From a virus: DNA of 24,515 bases. The notes under the pieces were generated by a model. The model was not told the origin of the DNA and ran no database searches. It was given only the letters and a program-made list of their open reading frames with translations. How positions within the stretch are numbered: position 1 is the first letter of the stretch; each line of letters opens with the position of its first letter. This document shows positions 14,084 through 21,461 of the stretch, piece after piece. Both the position numbers and the translations under genes were made by a program. The stretch covers positions 1-24,515 of IMG/VR virus record IMGVR_UViG_3300028883_000135. One strand, 5' to 3'.

Positions 14084-14431
14084 ATGTTAATGCAGCTGCA
14101 TCATCAATACAAGGACGGGCACACTGATTTCTGCGCCCAGCGGGATGTTGACACCATAAGCGACATAGAGGTTTTTGCCGCCGGCACAATGAGACACCAC
14201 CCGCTGCCGGCAGATGCCGTGTGGATGGCCTGCACCAAAGGGTCGAAATATTTTGTCCGCGGGATGGATTCAGACCGCCTGGCCCAGGCCGTGGAGCTGC
14301 TAAAGCGCCTGATGTTTACGGTCCACACGGCCCACCTGGACATGGGCGGCAAGCATCGATATTCGCTCACCCCGGCATCCTGGCCGGTCATTGCCGAAAT
14401 TCAGTCCTGGCTGTATGAGCTCGAGGGGTAG
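14084..14431 (+). CDS. Hypothetical protein (115 aa)
   Basis: ATG at 14084 follows AAAGGAGA with good spacing. The protein (MLMQLHHQYKDGHTDFCAQ...) has an N-terminal strand-rich part and a helical region (SDRLAQAVELLKRLMFTVHTAHLDMGG), with a final helix IAEIQSWLYELEG. No family is recognised. It sits between the terminase and a small HTH gene, flanked on both sides by heptamer repeats. That position is unusual for packaging genes, and suggests a late insertion into the operon. Confidence 0.65.
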   Translation: MLMQLHHQYKDGHTDFCAQRDVDTISDIEVFAAGTMRHHPLPADAVWMACTKGSKYFVRGMDSDRLAQAVELLKRLMFTVHTAHLDMGGKHRYSLTPASWPVIAEIQSWLYELEG

Positions 14432-14440
14432 CGGTTTTCA

Positions 14441-14468
14441 CCTTCAGCCTTCAACCTTTTACCTAATC
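14441..14468 (+). repeat. Degenerate CCTTCAA heptamer array and shared leader
   Basis: Units CCTTCAG, CCTTCAA, CCTTTTA and CCTAATC (14441-14468) precede AACCTCAACGACGAAGGAGT and the HTH gene. The same order of CCTTCAR heptamers followed by a related leader (AACGACAAAGGAGT) recurs upstream of 19403 and 22270. Confidence 0.75.
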
Positions 14469-14496
14469 AACCTCAACGACGAAGGAGTAAAAAAAC

Positions 14497-14748
14497 ATGG
14501 TCAAAAAATCAAGCGATCAACTACAGGGCATGAAAGAAATCTGCAGCTACGTCAACCGATCCGAGGCCACGGTCCTGTCCTGGATCCGGTCCCGGGCGTT
14601 CCCGGCGTCCAAGGTCGGCGGCGGGATCTGGGAGTCGGACAAAACCGAGGTCGACCAGTGGCGCAAGGACCAGGTGGCCGGACGGCCCCTGCCCGAGTTA
14701 GGAAACAGGAAAAAGGATAAAGAAAACAGTAAACCGATCTATCAATAA
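14497..14748 (+). CDS. Small helix-turn-helix DNA-binding protein (excisionase/HTH_17-like)
   Basis: The 83-aa protein has one compact winged HTH unit at residues 10-55: MKEICSYVNRSEATVLSWIRSRAFPASKVGGGIWESDKTEVDQWRK. This is the layout of MerR/excisionase-like domains in phages, with the wing at KVGGGIW. AAGGAGT with 7-8 nt spacing supports the ATG at 14497. The C terminus is charged and likely unstructured. Between terminase and connector genes it could be a packaging accessory protein or a regulator of the following intergenic region, which carries two dyads. Confidence 0.75.
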   Translation: MVKKSSDQLQGMKEICSYVNRSEATVLSWIRSRAFPASKVGGGIWESDKTEVDQWRKDQVAGRPLPELGNRKKDKENSKPIYQ

Positions 14749-14960
14749 CCCACTTCGTGCCTTGGTGCCTTCGTGGCAAAATCCGGCATAGTAAAATAGG
14801 CGCCATTTTACTATGTCAAGCGCAAAGATCGCTATCTTTCCCCATCCATCCATAAATCATCCCCATCCATCCCCCAAAATCCCGCAATCGTCAAAAACAC
14901 CCAAAACCCCATGATAGGGTGGACCTGTAATTTTTAAAATACCTTATAAGGGTTTTTCCC
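14749..14960 (+). promoter_or_regulatory. Intergenic region with two dyads and a C-rich, G-free tract
   Basis: This 212-bp gap contains, in order: a degenerate 8-mer array (TTCGTGCC, TTGGTGCC, TTCGTGGC; 14754-14777); a perfect 11-bp dyad CATAGTAAAAT (14787-14797) with its complement at 14805-14815 and a GC-rich loop; a second hairpin AAAGAT-CGCT-ATCTTT (14824-14839); and a C-rich tract without any G from 14832 to 14883. The tract has the composition of Rho loading sites. A 10-bp palindrome CCTTATAAGG lies at 14942-14951, with AAGGG just before the connector ATG. I see no convincing promoter hexamers. The dyads could be operators or processing sites. Confidence 0.5.
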
Positions 14961-15188
14961 ATGTCCTTTACCACCACCGACCTGGCCAGCATCGAGGCCG
15001 CCATCATTGCGCTTGCCGGCGGCTCGCGCGTCGAGCGCGTGATCGTCGACGGCGAGGTGATCAACTACACGCCGGCCACCATCCAAGAACTGCTTTTGCT
15101 GCGCGACAAGGTTAAGGCAGAAGTAGAAATCGCTGCCGGCACTGTCACCCTGCGCACCTACGCCAAAAACGGAGGCCGGGGCCTATGA
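14961..15188 (+). CDS. gpW-like head-tail connector protein
   Basis: The 75-aa protein (MSFTTTDLASIEAAIIALAGG...) has the pattern of lambda gpW-family proteins: an N-terminal helix, a beta hairpin with Gly-rich turn (GGSRVERVIVDGEVINY), and a second long helix (PATIQELLLLRDKVKAEV). In lambda gpW attaches after DNA packaging and completes the head for tail joining. The size agrees (gpW is 68 aa) and so does the position immediately before the portal. Its stop overlaps the portal start (ATGA at 15185-15188). AAGGG at 14948-14952 is the likely ribosome-binding site. Confidence 0.75.
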   Translation: MSFTTTDLASIEAAIIALAGGSRVERVIVDGEVINYTPATIQELLLLRDKVKAEVEIAAGTVTLRTYAKNGGRGL

Positions 15189-16705
15189 GCGGATTTTTTA
15201 GGCGTTTGCGCGACAATTACCGCCTGCTGACCCAGCTGCGCGAGCGTTCGGCCCAGTACGCCGCCGCCAAGAGCCCGCGCACCGCCGGCACCTGGTCTCC
15301 GGTGGACAGCCCGGTCAACGAAATTATCGGCGCCTCATCGGCGAACGTGCGCGCCCGGGTGCGTCAGCTGGTGCGCGACATGCCCTTTTTTGCCCGGGCC
15401 GTCAACATCATGACCGAGTACACGGTGGGCGAGGGTATCGGGTTCCAGTCGCGCGTCAAGGGCGCCGACGGCAAGCTCGACATCCGGAACTGCACGGCCA
15501 TCGAGGACGCCTTCAAGTGGTGGTCGGATGAAGCAGACTTTTCCGGCCGCCTGCATTTTAACGAAATCATCGAGCTCGACAAGCGCCAGGACTGCGAGTG
15601 CGGCGAGTTTCTGATGATCCAGCGCCAATCCGCCGATCCCGCCCGCTATCTCCCCTTTGCCCTGCAGCTCATCGAGGCCGACTGGCTGGACTCGATGGGC
15701 GCACGGCCTTTTCTGGCCAGCTCCACCATCGACCAGGGCATCGAGTACAACCCGGTCACCGGGCAGACCATCGGTTTTCATTTTGCGGACCCGGACTCCT
15801 GGGGCAAATCCTCGCGGGTCCGGGCCGATCAGGTGATCCACGGGTTTCAGACCCTGCGGCCGGGGCAGCTGCGCGGGATCTCTCCGTTTGCCCCGGGGGT
15901 CATGCTGGCCAACGACCTGGCCGCCATGATGGATGCCACGGTCGACGCCACCAAACTGGCCGCCAAGTGGCTGGCCCTGGTCGAGACCCCGGACCCCGCC
16001 GGCCGCCAGGTGGGCGTAGGGTTTAAAACGGACAGCACCACCGGCAACCGGATCGAGGAGCTGGAAAACGCGATCATCGATTATCTCAGGCCCGGCGAAA
16101 AGGTGACCCTGTCCACCAATCCCAACCCGGGCCAGACCTTTGTCCCGTTTGTCAAACTGGTCCTGTGCATGTTTTCCGTGACCACCGGCGCGCCTTACGA
16201 GCTGATCTCGGGCAACTACGAGGGGCTCAACTACACGGTGTCCCGCACGGTCCGCAACGATTTCGCCCACACCCTGCGGCCCATCTGCGCCCGCCACATC
16301 CGGCACGCCTGCATGCCGCCTTTCAAGATCGTCATGGACCAGGCCGTGCTGCGCGGCAAACTCGCCCTGCCCGGCTACTGGACCAATCCGCGCCGCTTTT
16401 GGGTCAGCGAGTGGCAGCCGCCGGGCATGGAGCCCATCGATCCGCTCAAAGAATCCAAGGCCGCCGCCGACGACCTGGCCAACCTGCTGCGCAGCCCCCA
16501 GGAGATCGTCAAACGCCGCGGCCGGGATCTCGAAGATGTCTACAACGAGATCGCCGCCGCCAAAAAAATGGCCGACGACCTCGAGATCACCCCGGTCGAG
16601 GTCTCCACTGCCCTGGCCGGCAACCCGGCGGCCGTGGAAGATCAAAAGGCCCTGAGCGTCCAGTTGATCGAACTGGTGGATAAATTGGAAATGTTAAACC
16701 TGTAG
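15185..16705 (+). CDS. Portal protein, lambda family
   Basis: The 506-aa protein matches lambda-type portals: MSGFFRRLRDNYRLL, then NVRARVRQLVRDMPFFARAVNIMTEYTVGEGI, the region around FNEIIELDKRQDCECGEFLMIQ, and the loop PYELISGNYEGLNYTVSRTVRNDF. The latter is the conserved GxNYSSxR-like motif of the family. The portal dodecamer forms the DNA entry channel and docks the terminase. The last ~70 residues (LLRSPQEIVKRRGRDLEDVYNEIAAAKKMADDL) form a helical barrel-like tail. Start overlaps the gpW-like gene by 4 nt. The TAG stop lies inside a GTAGGGGC repeat. Confidence 0.92.
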   Translation: MSGFFRRLRDNYRLLTQLRERSAQYAAAKSPRTAGTWSPVDSPVNEIIGASSANVRARVRQLVRDMPFFARAVNIMTEYTVGEGIGFQSRVKGADGKLDIRNCTAIEDAFKWWSDEADFSGRLHFNEIIELDKRQDCECGEFLMIQRQSADPARYLPFALQLIEADWLDSMGARPFLASSTIDQGIEYNPVTGQTIGFHFADPDSWGKSSRVRADQVIHGFQTLRPGQLRGISPFAPGVMLANDLAAMMDATVDATKLAAKWLALVETPDPAGRQVGVGFKTDSTTGNRIEELENAIIDYLRPGEKVTLSTNPNPGQTFVPFVKLVLCMFSVTTGAPYELISGNYEGLNYTVSRTVRNDFAHTLRPICARHIRHACMPPFKIVMDQAVLRGKLALPGYWTNPRRFWVSEWQPPGMEPIDPLKESKAAADDLANLLRSPQEIVKRRGRDLEDVYNEIAAAKKMADDLEITPVEVSTALAGNPAAVEDQKALSVQLIELVDKLEMLNL

Positions 16706-16730
16706 GGGCCGGCCCCCGTGCCTGCCCTTT
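16702..16730 (+). repeat. GTAGGGGC dispersed element, copy 1
   Basis: A 29-bp element starting GTAGGGGC and containing CCCCCGTG occupies most of the 43-bp gap after the portal gene and includes its TAG stop codon. A second copy, about 80 percent identical by eye, is at 18852-18880. The GGGGCCGGCCCC core is palindromic. Confidence 0.7.
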
Positions 16731-16748
16731 GTAAACAAGGATTCGACC

Positions 16749-18824
16749 ATGTCAAAAAAAATTACCCCGATCACGACCCGGTCCCAGCCCAAATCCGACC
16801 TGACCTATCGCACCCTGTCCCTGCGCCTGGCCTCCGACGGGCGGCCCTCCACCCTGGATGTGGAGGGCCGCAGCGTCGAGGTGGTGGGGGCCACGGAAAA
16901 CCCGGTCACCATTTTTGACTATGACCAGTGGGCCGAGATCGATGAAATACTGCTCATGTCGGGCCTGGAGATGCCAGAGTCCCGGCAGGTGCCGTTAATG
17001 GATACCCACAGCCGATATTCGACTGCCAGCGTTCTGGGGTCCTACCGCGACATGCGTGTCGAGGCGGACCAGCTGATGGGGCGGGCGTTTTTTTCATCGG
17101 CACCCGAGGCCGAGGGGCCTTACACCAAGGTATCCGAGGGCCATCTGACCGACTTTTCGGTCGGTTACCGCCAGATCCAGTCCGTCTGGGTGCCCGACGG
17201 CGAGACCGTCAAGATCAAGGGGCGCAGCTTTACCGGACCGGTGCGCGTGACCTCGCGCTGGCGTATCAAAGAGCTTTCCGTCTGTCCCATCGGGGCCGAC
17301 GAAATGGCCAAGGCCCGCACGGCCCCGGCAGCCCCTGAACCCCCTGTCAACCAATCAAAGGAGAAACCCATGAACGAACGCTTGAGAGCTATTTTAGAGG
17401 CCCGCGGCCTGGCAACGGACGCCACCGAGGATGAGGCCTGGGCCTTTCTGGGCCGGGGCATGGTGCCCGAAACGCCGGCGGCCGCCGGTACCGGCAACGA
17501 CAACCCGCCCGACGCCGACACCATCCGCGCCGCGGCCATCGCCGAAGAACAGGCCCGCGTCACCGAAATCACGGCCATGTGCGCCCGGCACGAGTGCAGC
17601 GACCTGGCCGAATCCCTGATCACCGGCAACGTGTCCCTGGACCTGGCCCGGCAGCAGGTTTTGGACCGCGTGGCGGCCCGGGAGGATGATCCCAATCTGA
17701 ATCACCACGGCCCGGCCGTCATCCAGGCCGACGAGCGCGACAAGTTCAGGGCTGCCGCCGGTGACGCCCTGATGATCCGGTCCGGGTCCCGTCCGGCCGA
17801 GCCGGCCGTCGGCGCCGACGATCTTTCCGGGTACACCCTGCGCGAGCTGGCCCGCCACTCGCTGCAGCTGGCCGGCCAGCCCACCGGGGGCCAGCCCCTG
17901 GAGATGATCGGCCGGGCCATGACCACCAGTGATTTTCCGTATATTCTGGCCAACGTGGCCAACAAAAGCCTGTTCGAGGGCTGGGATGCGGCCGAGGAAA
18001 CCTGGCAGATCTGGTGCGCCACCGGGTCCGTGTCGGATTTCAAAACCAATTACAGCCCGCGGGTCTCCGAGGCATCGGACCTGGAAGAGGTGCCCGAGTC
18101 CGGCGAGTACAAGTACGGCAAGCGCACCGAGGCCCAGGAATCGTTTAGCATCGCCACCTACGGCAAACTATTTGCCATGTCGCGCCAGACCGTCATCAAC
18201 GATGACCTGTCCGCCCTGACCGACACGCCCCGTGCCCACGGCGAAGCTGCGGCCCGCCTGGTGGGTGATGTGGTCTATGCAGTGCTGACCGGAAACGCGG
18301 CCATGGGTGACAGTGTGGCCCTGTTTCATGCCGACCACGGCAACCTGGTGGCTGACGGCAACGGCGGAGGTCCGGGTATTGCCACCCTTGCCGCCGGCAT
18401 TCTGGCCATGGGCACCCAGACCGACCTCCAGGGGTTGCGCCGGCTGAATATTGTCCCCCGGTTTTACCTGGCTCCCAAGGCCTTGGAAGGCAGCTCCGAG
18501 GTGTTTTTCCGGTCCGGCAATTTTGCCGACTCCGATACCGTGTCCACAGACAGCTCCCTGGCCGCCACCCGGGTCAATCCATACGGCGGCAACTACCTGA
18601 CACGGGTGTACGAGCCCCGCCTGGATGACGATGATCCGTTGCGGTGGTACCTGGCCGCCAAAAAAGGCAAGACCGTCAAGGCGTTTTTTCTCAATGGTGT
18701 CCAGAAACCGTACATGGAAACCAAGGCCGGCTGGACCGTCGACGGCGTGGAGTACAAGGTGCGCATCGATGTGGGCGCCAAGGCTATGGACTGGCGCGGG
18801 CTGTACCAGAACGACGGCAATTAA
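16749..18824 (+). CDS. Prohead protease fused to major capsid protein
   Basis: This 691-aa polyprotein combines two head functions. Residues 17-190 are an HK97/U35-like prohead protease with catalytic-type H87 (MDTHSRYS) and S137 (LTDFSVGY). Residues ~208-340 are a charged, helical scaffold-like region. Residues ~355-691 match Mu gpT-type major head proteins (LARHSLQLAG, AMTTSDFPYILANVANKSLFEGW, FALFxADHGNL-like ALFHADHGNL). The protease normally removes the scaffold region and itself from the assembled prohead. An excellent internal ribosome-binding site precedes M208, so a second, capsid-only product is likely. Such fusions are known among phages of this general type. The fusion start at 16749 has AAGGAT upstream. 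Confidence 0.87.
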   Translation: MSKKITPITTRSQPKSDLTYRTLSLRLASDGRPSTLDVEGRSVEVVGATENPVTIFDYDQWAEIDEILLMSGLEMPESRQVPLMDTHSRYSTASVLGSYRDMRVEADQLMGRAFFSSAPEAEGPYTKVSEGHLTDFSVGYRQIQSVWVPDGETVKIKGRSFTGPVRVTSRWRIKELSVCPIGADEMAKARTAPAAPEPPVNQSKEKPMNERLRAILEARGLATDATEDEAWAFLGRGMVPETPAAAGTGNDNPPDADTIRAAAIAEEQARVTEITAMCARHECSDLAESLITGNVSLDLARQQVLDRVAAREDDPNLNHHGPAVIQADERDKFRAAAGDALMIRSGSRPAEPAVGADDLSGYTLRELARHSLQLAGQPTGGQPLEMIGRAMTTSDFPYILANVANKSLFEGWDAAEETWQIWCATGSVSDFKTNYSPRVSEASDLEEVPESGEYKYGKRTEAQESFSIATYGKLFAMSRQTVINDDLSALTDTPRAHGEAAARLVGDVVYAVLTGNAAMGDSVALFHADHGNLVADGNGGGPGIATLAAGILAMGTQTDLQGLRRLNIVPRFYLAPKALEGSSEVFFRSGNFADSDTVSTDSSLAATRVNPYGGNYLTRVYEPRLDDDDPLRWYLAAKKGKTVKAFFLNGVQKPYMETKAGWTVDGVEYKVRIDVGAKAMDWRGLYQNDGN
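17357..17372 (+). promoter_or_regulatory. Internal ribosome-binding site and in-frame start for the capsid protein
   Basis: AAAGGAG (17357-17363), a 6-nt spacer and ATG (17370) lie in frame at residue 208 of the fusion, right after the proline-rich linker APAAPEPPVNQSKEKP. Starting here gives a 484-aa scaffold-capsid protein without the protease. The sequence is as good as or better than the fusion gene's own start site. Confidence 0.75.
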
Positions 18825-18851
18825 TCATCCGGGCAGCGGTTGCCCGTAACC

Positions 18852-18880
18852 GTAGGGGCGCCCCCCGTGGGCGTCCTTTA
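18852..18880 (+). repeat. GTAGGGGC dispersed element, copy 2
   Basis: GTAGGGGCGCCCCCC... followed by CGTGGGCGTCC lies in the gap between the capsid gene and the next gene. It resembles 16702-16730. Immediately before it, GGGCA-GCGGT-TGCCC (18831-18845) and CGGTT/AACCG (18837-18852) form two mutually exclusive stems. Confidence 0.7.
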
Positions 18881-18895
18881 CTCAGGAGAAACACC

Positions 18896-19291
18896 ATGCG
18901 CAACACCGGCCTGGCCACCCGCAAGGGGGTGGCATATTTCGAGTTTGATTTTTCCCGTCACGGCGGGGCTGTGGGCGACATCGAAGTGGAAGGCGACGAG
19001 ATCCCGATCGGCGCGGTCATCACCTCGGGCATCCACCACGTGACCGCTGCGGTCACCTCCGACGGGGAGGCCACCGTGGCCTGCAAGGCCCTGGGCGCCA
19101 ATGATCTGCTGGGGGCTACCGCCAAATCGTCCCTGACCAAAAATGCGCTGGTCGACCTGGTGCCCGACGGCACCGCGGCCCATATGATCCGGGTGACCAG
19201 CAACATTACAGCCCTGACCTATACCGTGGCCGTGGCAGACCTGACCGCCGGCAAGATCGTGACGGCGGTCGAGTATGTGATAACAGCCTAA
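18896..19291 (+). CDS. Hypothetical virion protein (131 aa)
   Basis: ATG at 18896 follows AGGAGA. The product (MRNTGLATRKGVAYFEFDFS...) is small, acidic and beta-rich with many Ala, Thr and Val residues: GGAVGDIEVEGDEIPIGAVIT, ATVACKALGANDLLG, TSNITALTYTVAVADL. That composition and the position right after the capsid gene fit a head decoration or head-stabilising protein. No specific family can be named. There are no catalytic motifs. Confidence 0.7.
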   Translation: MRNTGLATRKGVAYFEFDFSRHGGAVGDIEVEGDEIPIGAVITSGIHHVTAAVTSDGEATVACKALGANDLLGATAKSSLTKNALVDLVPDGTAAHMIRVTSNITALTYTVAVADLTAGKIVTAVEYVITA

Positions 19292-19297
19292 AGGCCA

Positions 19298-19367
19298 GGT
19301 GGAAGGTAGAAGGTAGAAGCCTGAAGCAAGGGCTTTCTGATTGTAACCTTCAGCCTTCTGCCTGCAG
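19298..19367 (+). repeat. Inverted heptamer arrays (GGTAGAA / CCTTCTG)
   Basis: Tandem GGTGGAA, GGTAGAA, GGTAGAA, GCCTGAA (19298-19325) face CCTTCAG, CCTTCTG, CCTGCAG (19347-19367). The arms are complementary at about 13 of 16 positions and would form a long imperfect hairpin in the mRNA, with GCAAGGGCTTTC in the loop. The following leader ends in AAAGGAGTC before the gene at 19403. Confidence 0.8.
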
Positions 19368-19402
19368 CCGAATCAACCTGACAAACGACAAAGGAGTCTA
19401 AA

Positions 19403-20461
19403 ATGGCAGACAATAAAATTGCAGAGGGCCGCTTTATCGAGGTGGCCGTGCCCACGGGCACGGAATCCGGGGATCCGGTCCTGAAAACCGGGCTGACCGG
19501 CGTGGCCATGAAGGATCGGGACACCGCCGGCAACGCGGTTATCGACACCCAGGGCGTCTATGATCTGTCGGTCCAGGCGGTCAACGACAACGGCAACTGC
19601 ACCATCGAGGTCGGCGATCCGGTCTATATCAATATGGACGATGACCCAGCCCTGACCGCCAAGGCCTCGGGCACCTATTTCGGCCTGGCCCTGGAGGCCA
19701 TCGCCGTCGGCGCCACCGACACCATCAACGTGCTCCAGATCAGCGTGCCGTCGGCCGGCGAGGCCGAGGGCGGCCGCTATACCCGGGAGCTGTTCGAGCA
19801 TGATCCCGTGGTATCGCTGAAAACCGGCGGGGCCGCGGTCGGCACCACCGGCGCCGAAAACATCATGTGTCTCGGCAAAAATATGTTCGAGTACCACATC
19901 CTCGGCACCCAGACCATCGTGGCGCCGTCCCTGGCGGCCGCGGGCCTGAATATCGGCATGGACCAGACCGACAACGACGGGGTCGAGATCTCCCAGGGGA
20001 TCCTGGCCCGCAACAAGATGGCCTTTACCATCGGCACCGACGCCTTTTATCTCAAGGTCACTTTCTCCATTGCCAATGTGTCCGGCACCGACGACTGTGC
20101 CGTGGGATTCCGCAAGGCCGCGGCCTACCAGGCGGCCCTCGATGACTACACGGACATGGCGGCCCTGAACGTGATTTCCGGCGACATCAAGGTCGAGACC
20201 ATCGTCAACAACGGCGACACCACCACCACCGACACCACCGACAACTGGGCCGATGCGGCCACCCACACCCTGGAGGTGTATGTATCGGCGGCCGGCGTGG
20301 CCTCCTACAAGATCGACGGCGTGGCCCCCACGGCCGTGCCCGAGACCGATTTCGAGTTTGACGACGGCGATGTGGTGGTGCCCTTCCTGCACATGGTCCA
20401 GGCCAACGCGGATCAGACCGGGGTGGTGGCGCTCAAGGAATGGGAGTGCGGACTACAGTAA
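19403..20461 (+). CDS. Capsid decoration-like (DUF2190-type) protein with C-terminal beta domain
   Basis: The first ~115 of 352 residues fit DUF2190-type decoration proteins: EGRFIEVAVPTGTESGDPVL, LTGVAMKDRD, TQGVYDLSVQAV, VGDPVYINMDDDP. After a short linker (SAGEAEGGRYTREL), about 230 residues form a separate beta-rich region with a lectin-like strand spacing (HILGTQTIVAPSLAAAGLNIGMDQTDNDG, YLKVTFSIANVSGTDDCAVGFRK, HTLEVYVSAAGVASYKIDG, VVVPFLHMVQAN). The second part resembles concanavalin-like jelly rolls and could display a binding domain on the capsid surface. That is inferred from strand pattern only. The unusual length for a decoration protein (normally 110-130 aa) supports a fusion. AAAGGAGTC precedes the ATG. 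Confidence 0.7.
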   Translation: MADNKIAEGRFIEVAVPTGTESGDPVLKTGLTGVAMKDRDTAGNAVIDTQGVYDLSVQAVNDNGNCTIEVGDPVYINMDDDPALTAKASGTYFGLALEAIAVGATDTINVLQISVPSAGEAEGGRYTRELFEHDPVVSLKTGGAAVGTTGAENIMCLGKNMFEYHILGTQTIVAPSLAAAGLNIGMDQTDNDGVEISQGILARNKMAFTIGTDAFYLKVTFSIANVSGTDDCAVGFRKAAAYQAALDDYTDMAALNVISGDIKVETIVNNGDTTTTDTTDNWADAATHTLEVYVSAAGVASYKIDGVAPTAVPETDFEFDDGDVVVPFLHMVQANADQTGVVALKEWECGLQ

Positions 20462-20463
20462 AC

Positions 20464-20548
20464 CAGCTGATAGCTGACAGCTCATGGCTGATAGCAAAAC
20501 CGCTGTCGGCCGGGCTTTCAGCTATGAGCTATGAGCTATGAGCGATGA
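20464..20548 (+). repeat. Inverted heptamer arrays running into a start codon
   Basis: CAGCTGA, TAGCTGA, CAGCTCA, TGGCTGA, TAGCAAA (20464-20498) face GCTATGA x3 and GCGATGA (20521-20548). The last unit contains the ATG of the next gene (20545). The arms are largely complementary, giving a hairpin of about 25-30 bp with a GC-rich loop. No usual Shine-Dalgarno is visible, so the hairpin may expose or hide this start. Confidence 0.8.
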
Positions 20549-20856
20549 CCTCAACGGACACCATATTTGAAACCGCCCAAAGCCGGATCTACCAGACCCT
20601 GGGCGCCCCGGCCGTGTTTACCCCTTTGACCGGGGCGCCGCAGGATCTGTACGTGGTGCTGCGGGAAGAGGAGAGTTTTCAGCCGGGCGGGTTTCAGTCG
20701 GCGGTGTGCGCCACCGAGACCGTGGTGCGCTACATGCGGGCCGACATCGACCGCAAGCTGGTCCCCGGCGAGACCTTTACCATCGGGTCTGCGGTCTACA
20801 CCGTGCGGGCCATGCGCGAGTGGACCTCCCGCCGGGGAAAGGCGGTGGTCTCATGA
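20545..20856 (+). CDS. FII-like head-tail stopper/attachment protein
   Basis: The 103-aa protein has an N-terminal helix (TIFETAQSRIYQTLG) and a beta barrel-like half: APAVFTPLTGAPQDLYVVLREEE, ETVVRYMRADIDRKLVPGETFTIGSAVYTVRAMREW. The part from the two-residue Asp spacing through PGETFTIGSAVYTVRA parallels lambda gpFII (RRGDTLTIGEENFWVDRV). FII-like proteins join the completed head to the tail. Its place between head and tail genes agrees. Its stop overlaps the next start (ATGA). The start lies in a heptamer repeat with no clear ribosome-binding site. Confidence 0.65.
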   Translation: MTSTDTIFETAQSRIYQTLGAPAVFTPLTGAPQDLYVVLREEESFQPGGFQSAVCATETVVRYMRADIDRKLVPGETFTIGSAVYTVRAMREWTSRRGKAVVS

Positions 20857-21461
20857 GCGGGATATCCGTCCAGGTCAACATGGATCAGCTCAGGGCCGTG
20901 CAGCTCAATCTGGCCCACATCGACGGGGCCGGCCGCACGGTCACCTGCCGGGCGGTCAACAAGACGCTCGCCGGCGTGCGCACCGATGCCGTGGCCGAGA
21001 TCCACTCCCGGCTGAACCTGACCAAAACCCGCATCCGTCAGGATTTCAAACTCTACAAGGCCACCTTTTCCGGGTGGCCGGGCAAGGTCAAGGCCGAAGG
21101 CGAGCCGGTCGGCCTGGCCTCTTTTGGCGCGCGCCAGACCCAAAAAGGGGTGTCTGTGCAGGTGCTCAGAAACAGTTCCCGGCAGCTGCTCAAGCACGCC
21201 TTTATCGCCACCCAGCAGCGGACCGACAAGAGCACCTATAAAAACGTCTACTGGCGGTCCTGGGCAGGGGAGCGCACCGGCCCGGCCGGCGGCAAGTTTT
21301 ATCCGCGCGAGTACCGGCAGCCCATCGAGCGCCTCACCGGGCCGCGCATCGAGGATATTTTCGGCAAACGGGAGGTCATGGCGGCCGTCGAGAAAAAAGC
21401 CGACGCCCGACTTTCCAAAAATCTGGACCACGAACTGGAATATTTTTTGAGCAACCTATGA
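20853..21461 (+). CDS. Minor tail protein Z-like (gpZ)
   Basis: The 202-aa protein matches the prophage minor tail protein Z family: TCRAVNKTLAGVRTDAVAEIHSRLNLTKTRIRQDFKLYKA in the first third, then GARQTQKGVSVQVLRNSSRQLLKHAFIA, and a C-terminal region AGKFYPREYRQPIERLTGPRIEDIF. In lambda, gpZ contributes to joining and completing the tail. ATG at 20853 overlaps the previous stop, and GGCGGTGG lies upstream. It ends by overlapping the next gene by 4 nt (21458-21461). Confidence 0.8.
   Translation: MSGISVQVNMDQLRAVQLNLAHIDGAGRTVTCRAVNKTLAGVRTDAVAEIHSRLNLTKTRIRQDFKLYKATFSGWPGKVKAEGEPVGLASFGARQTQKGVSVQVLRNSSRQLLKHAFIATQQRTDKSTYKNVYWRSWAGERTGPAGGKFYPREYRQPIERLTGPRIEDIFGKREVMAAVEKKADARLSKNLDHELEYFLSNL

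Noticed and set aside
15335-16645. 436-aa minus-strand ORF opposite the portal
   Set aside because: Shadow of a GC-rich codon pattern; no ribosome-binding site or recognised domain, and the plus frame is a clear portal.
19373-20392. 339-aa minus-strand ORF opposite the decoration-like gene
   Set aside because: Glycine/valine/histidine-rich shadow protein; the plus frame has the expected start, leader and family match.
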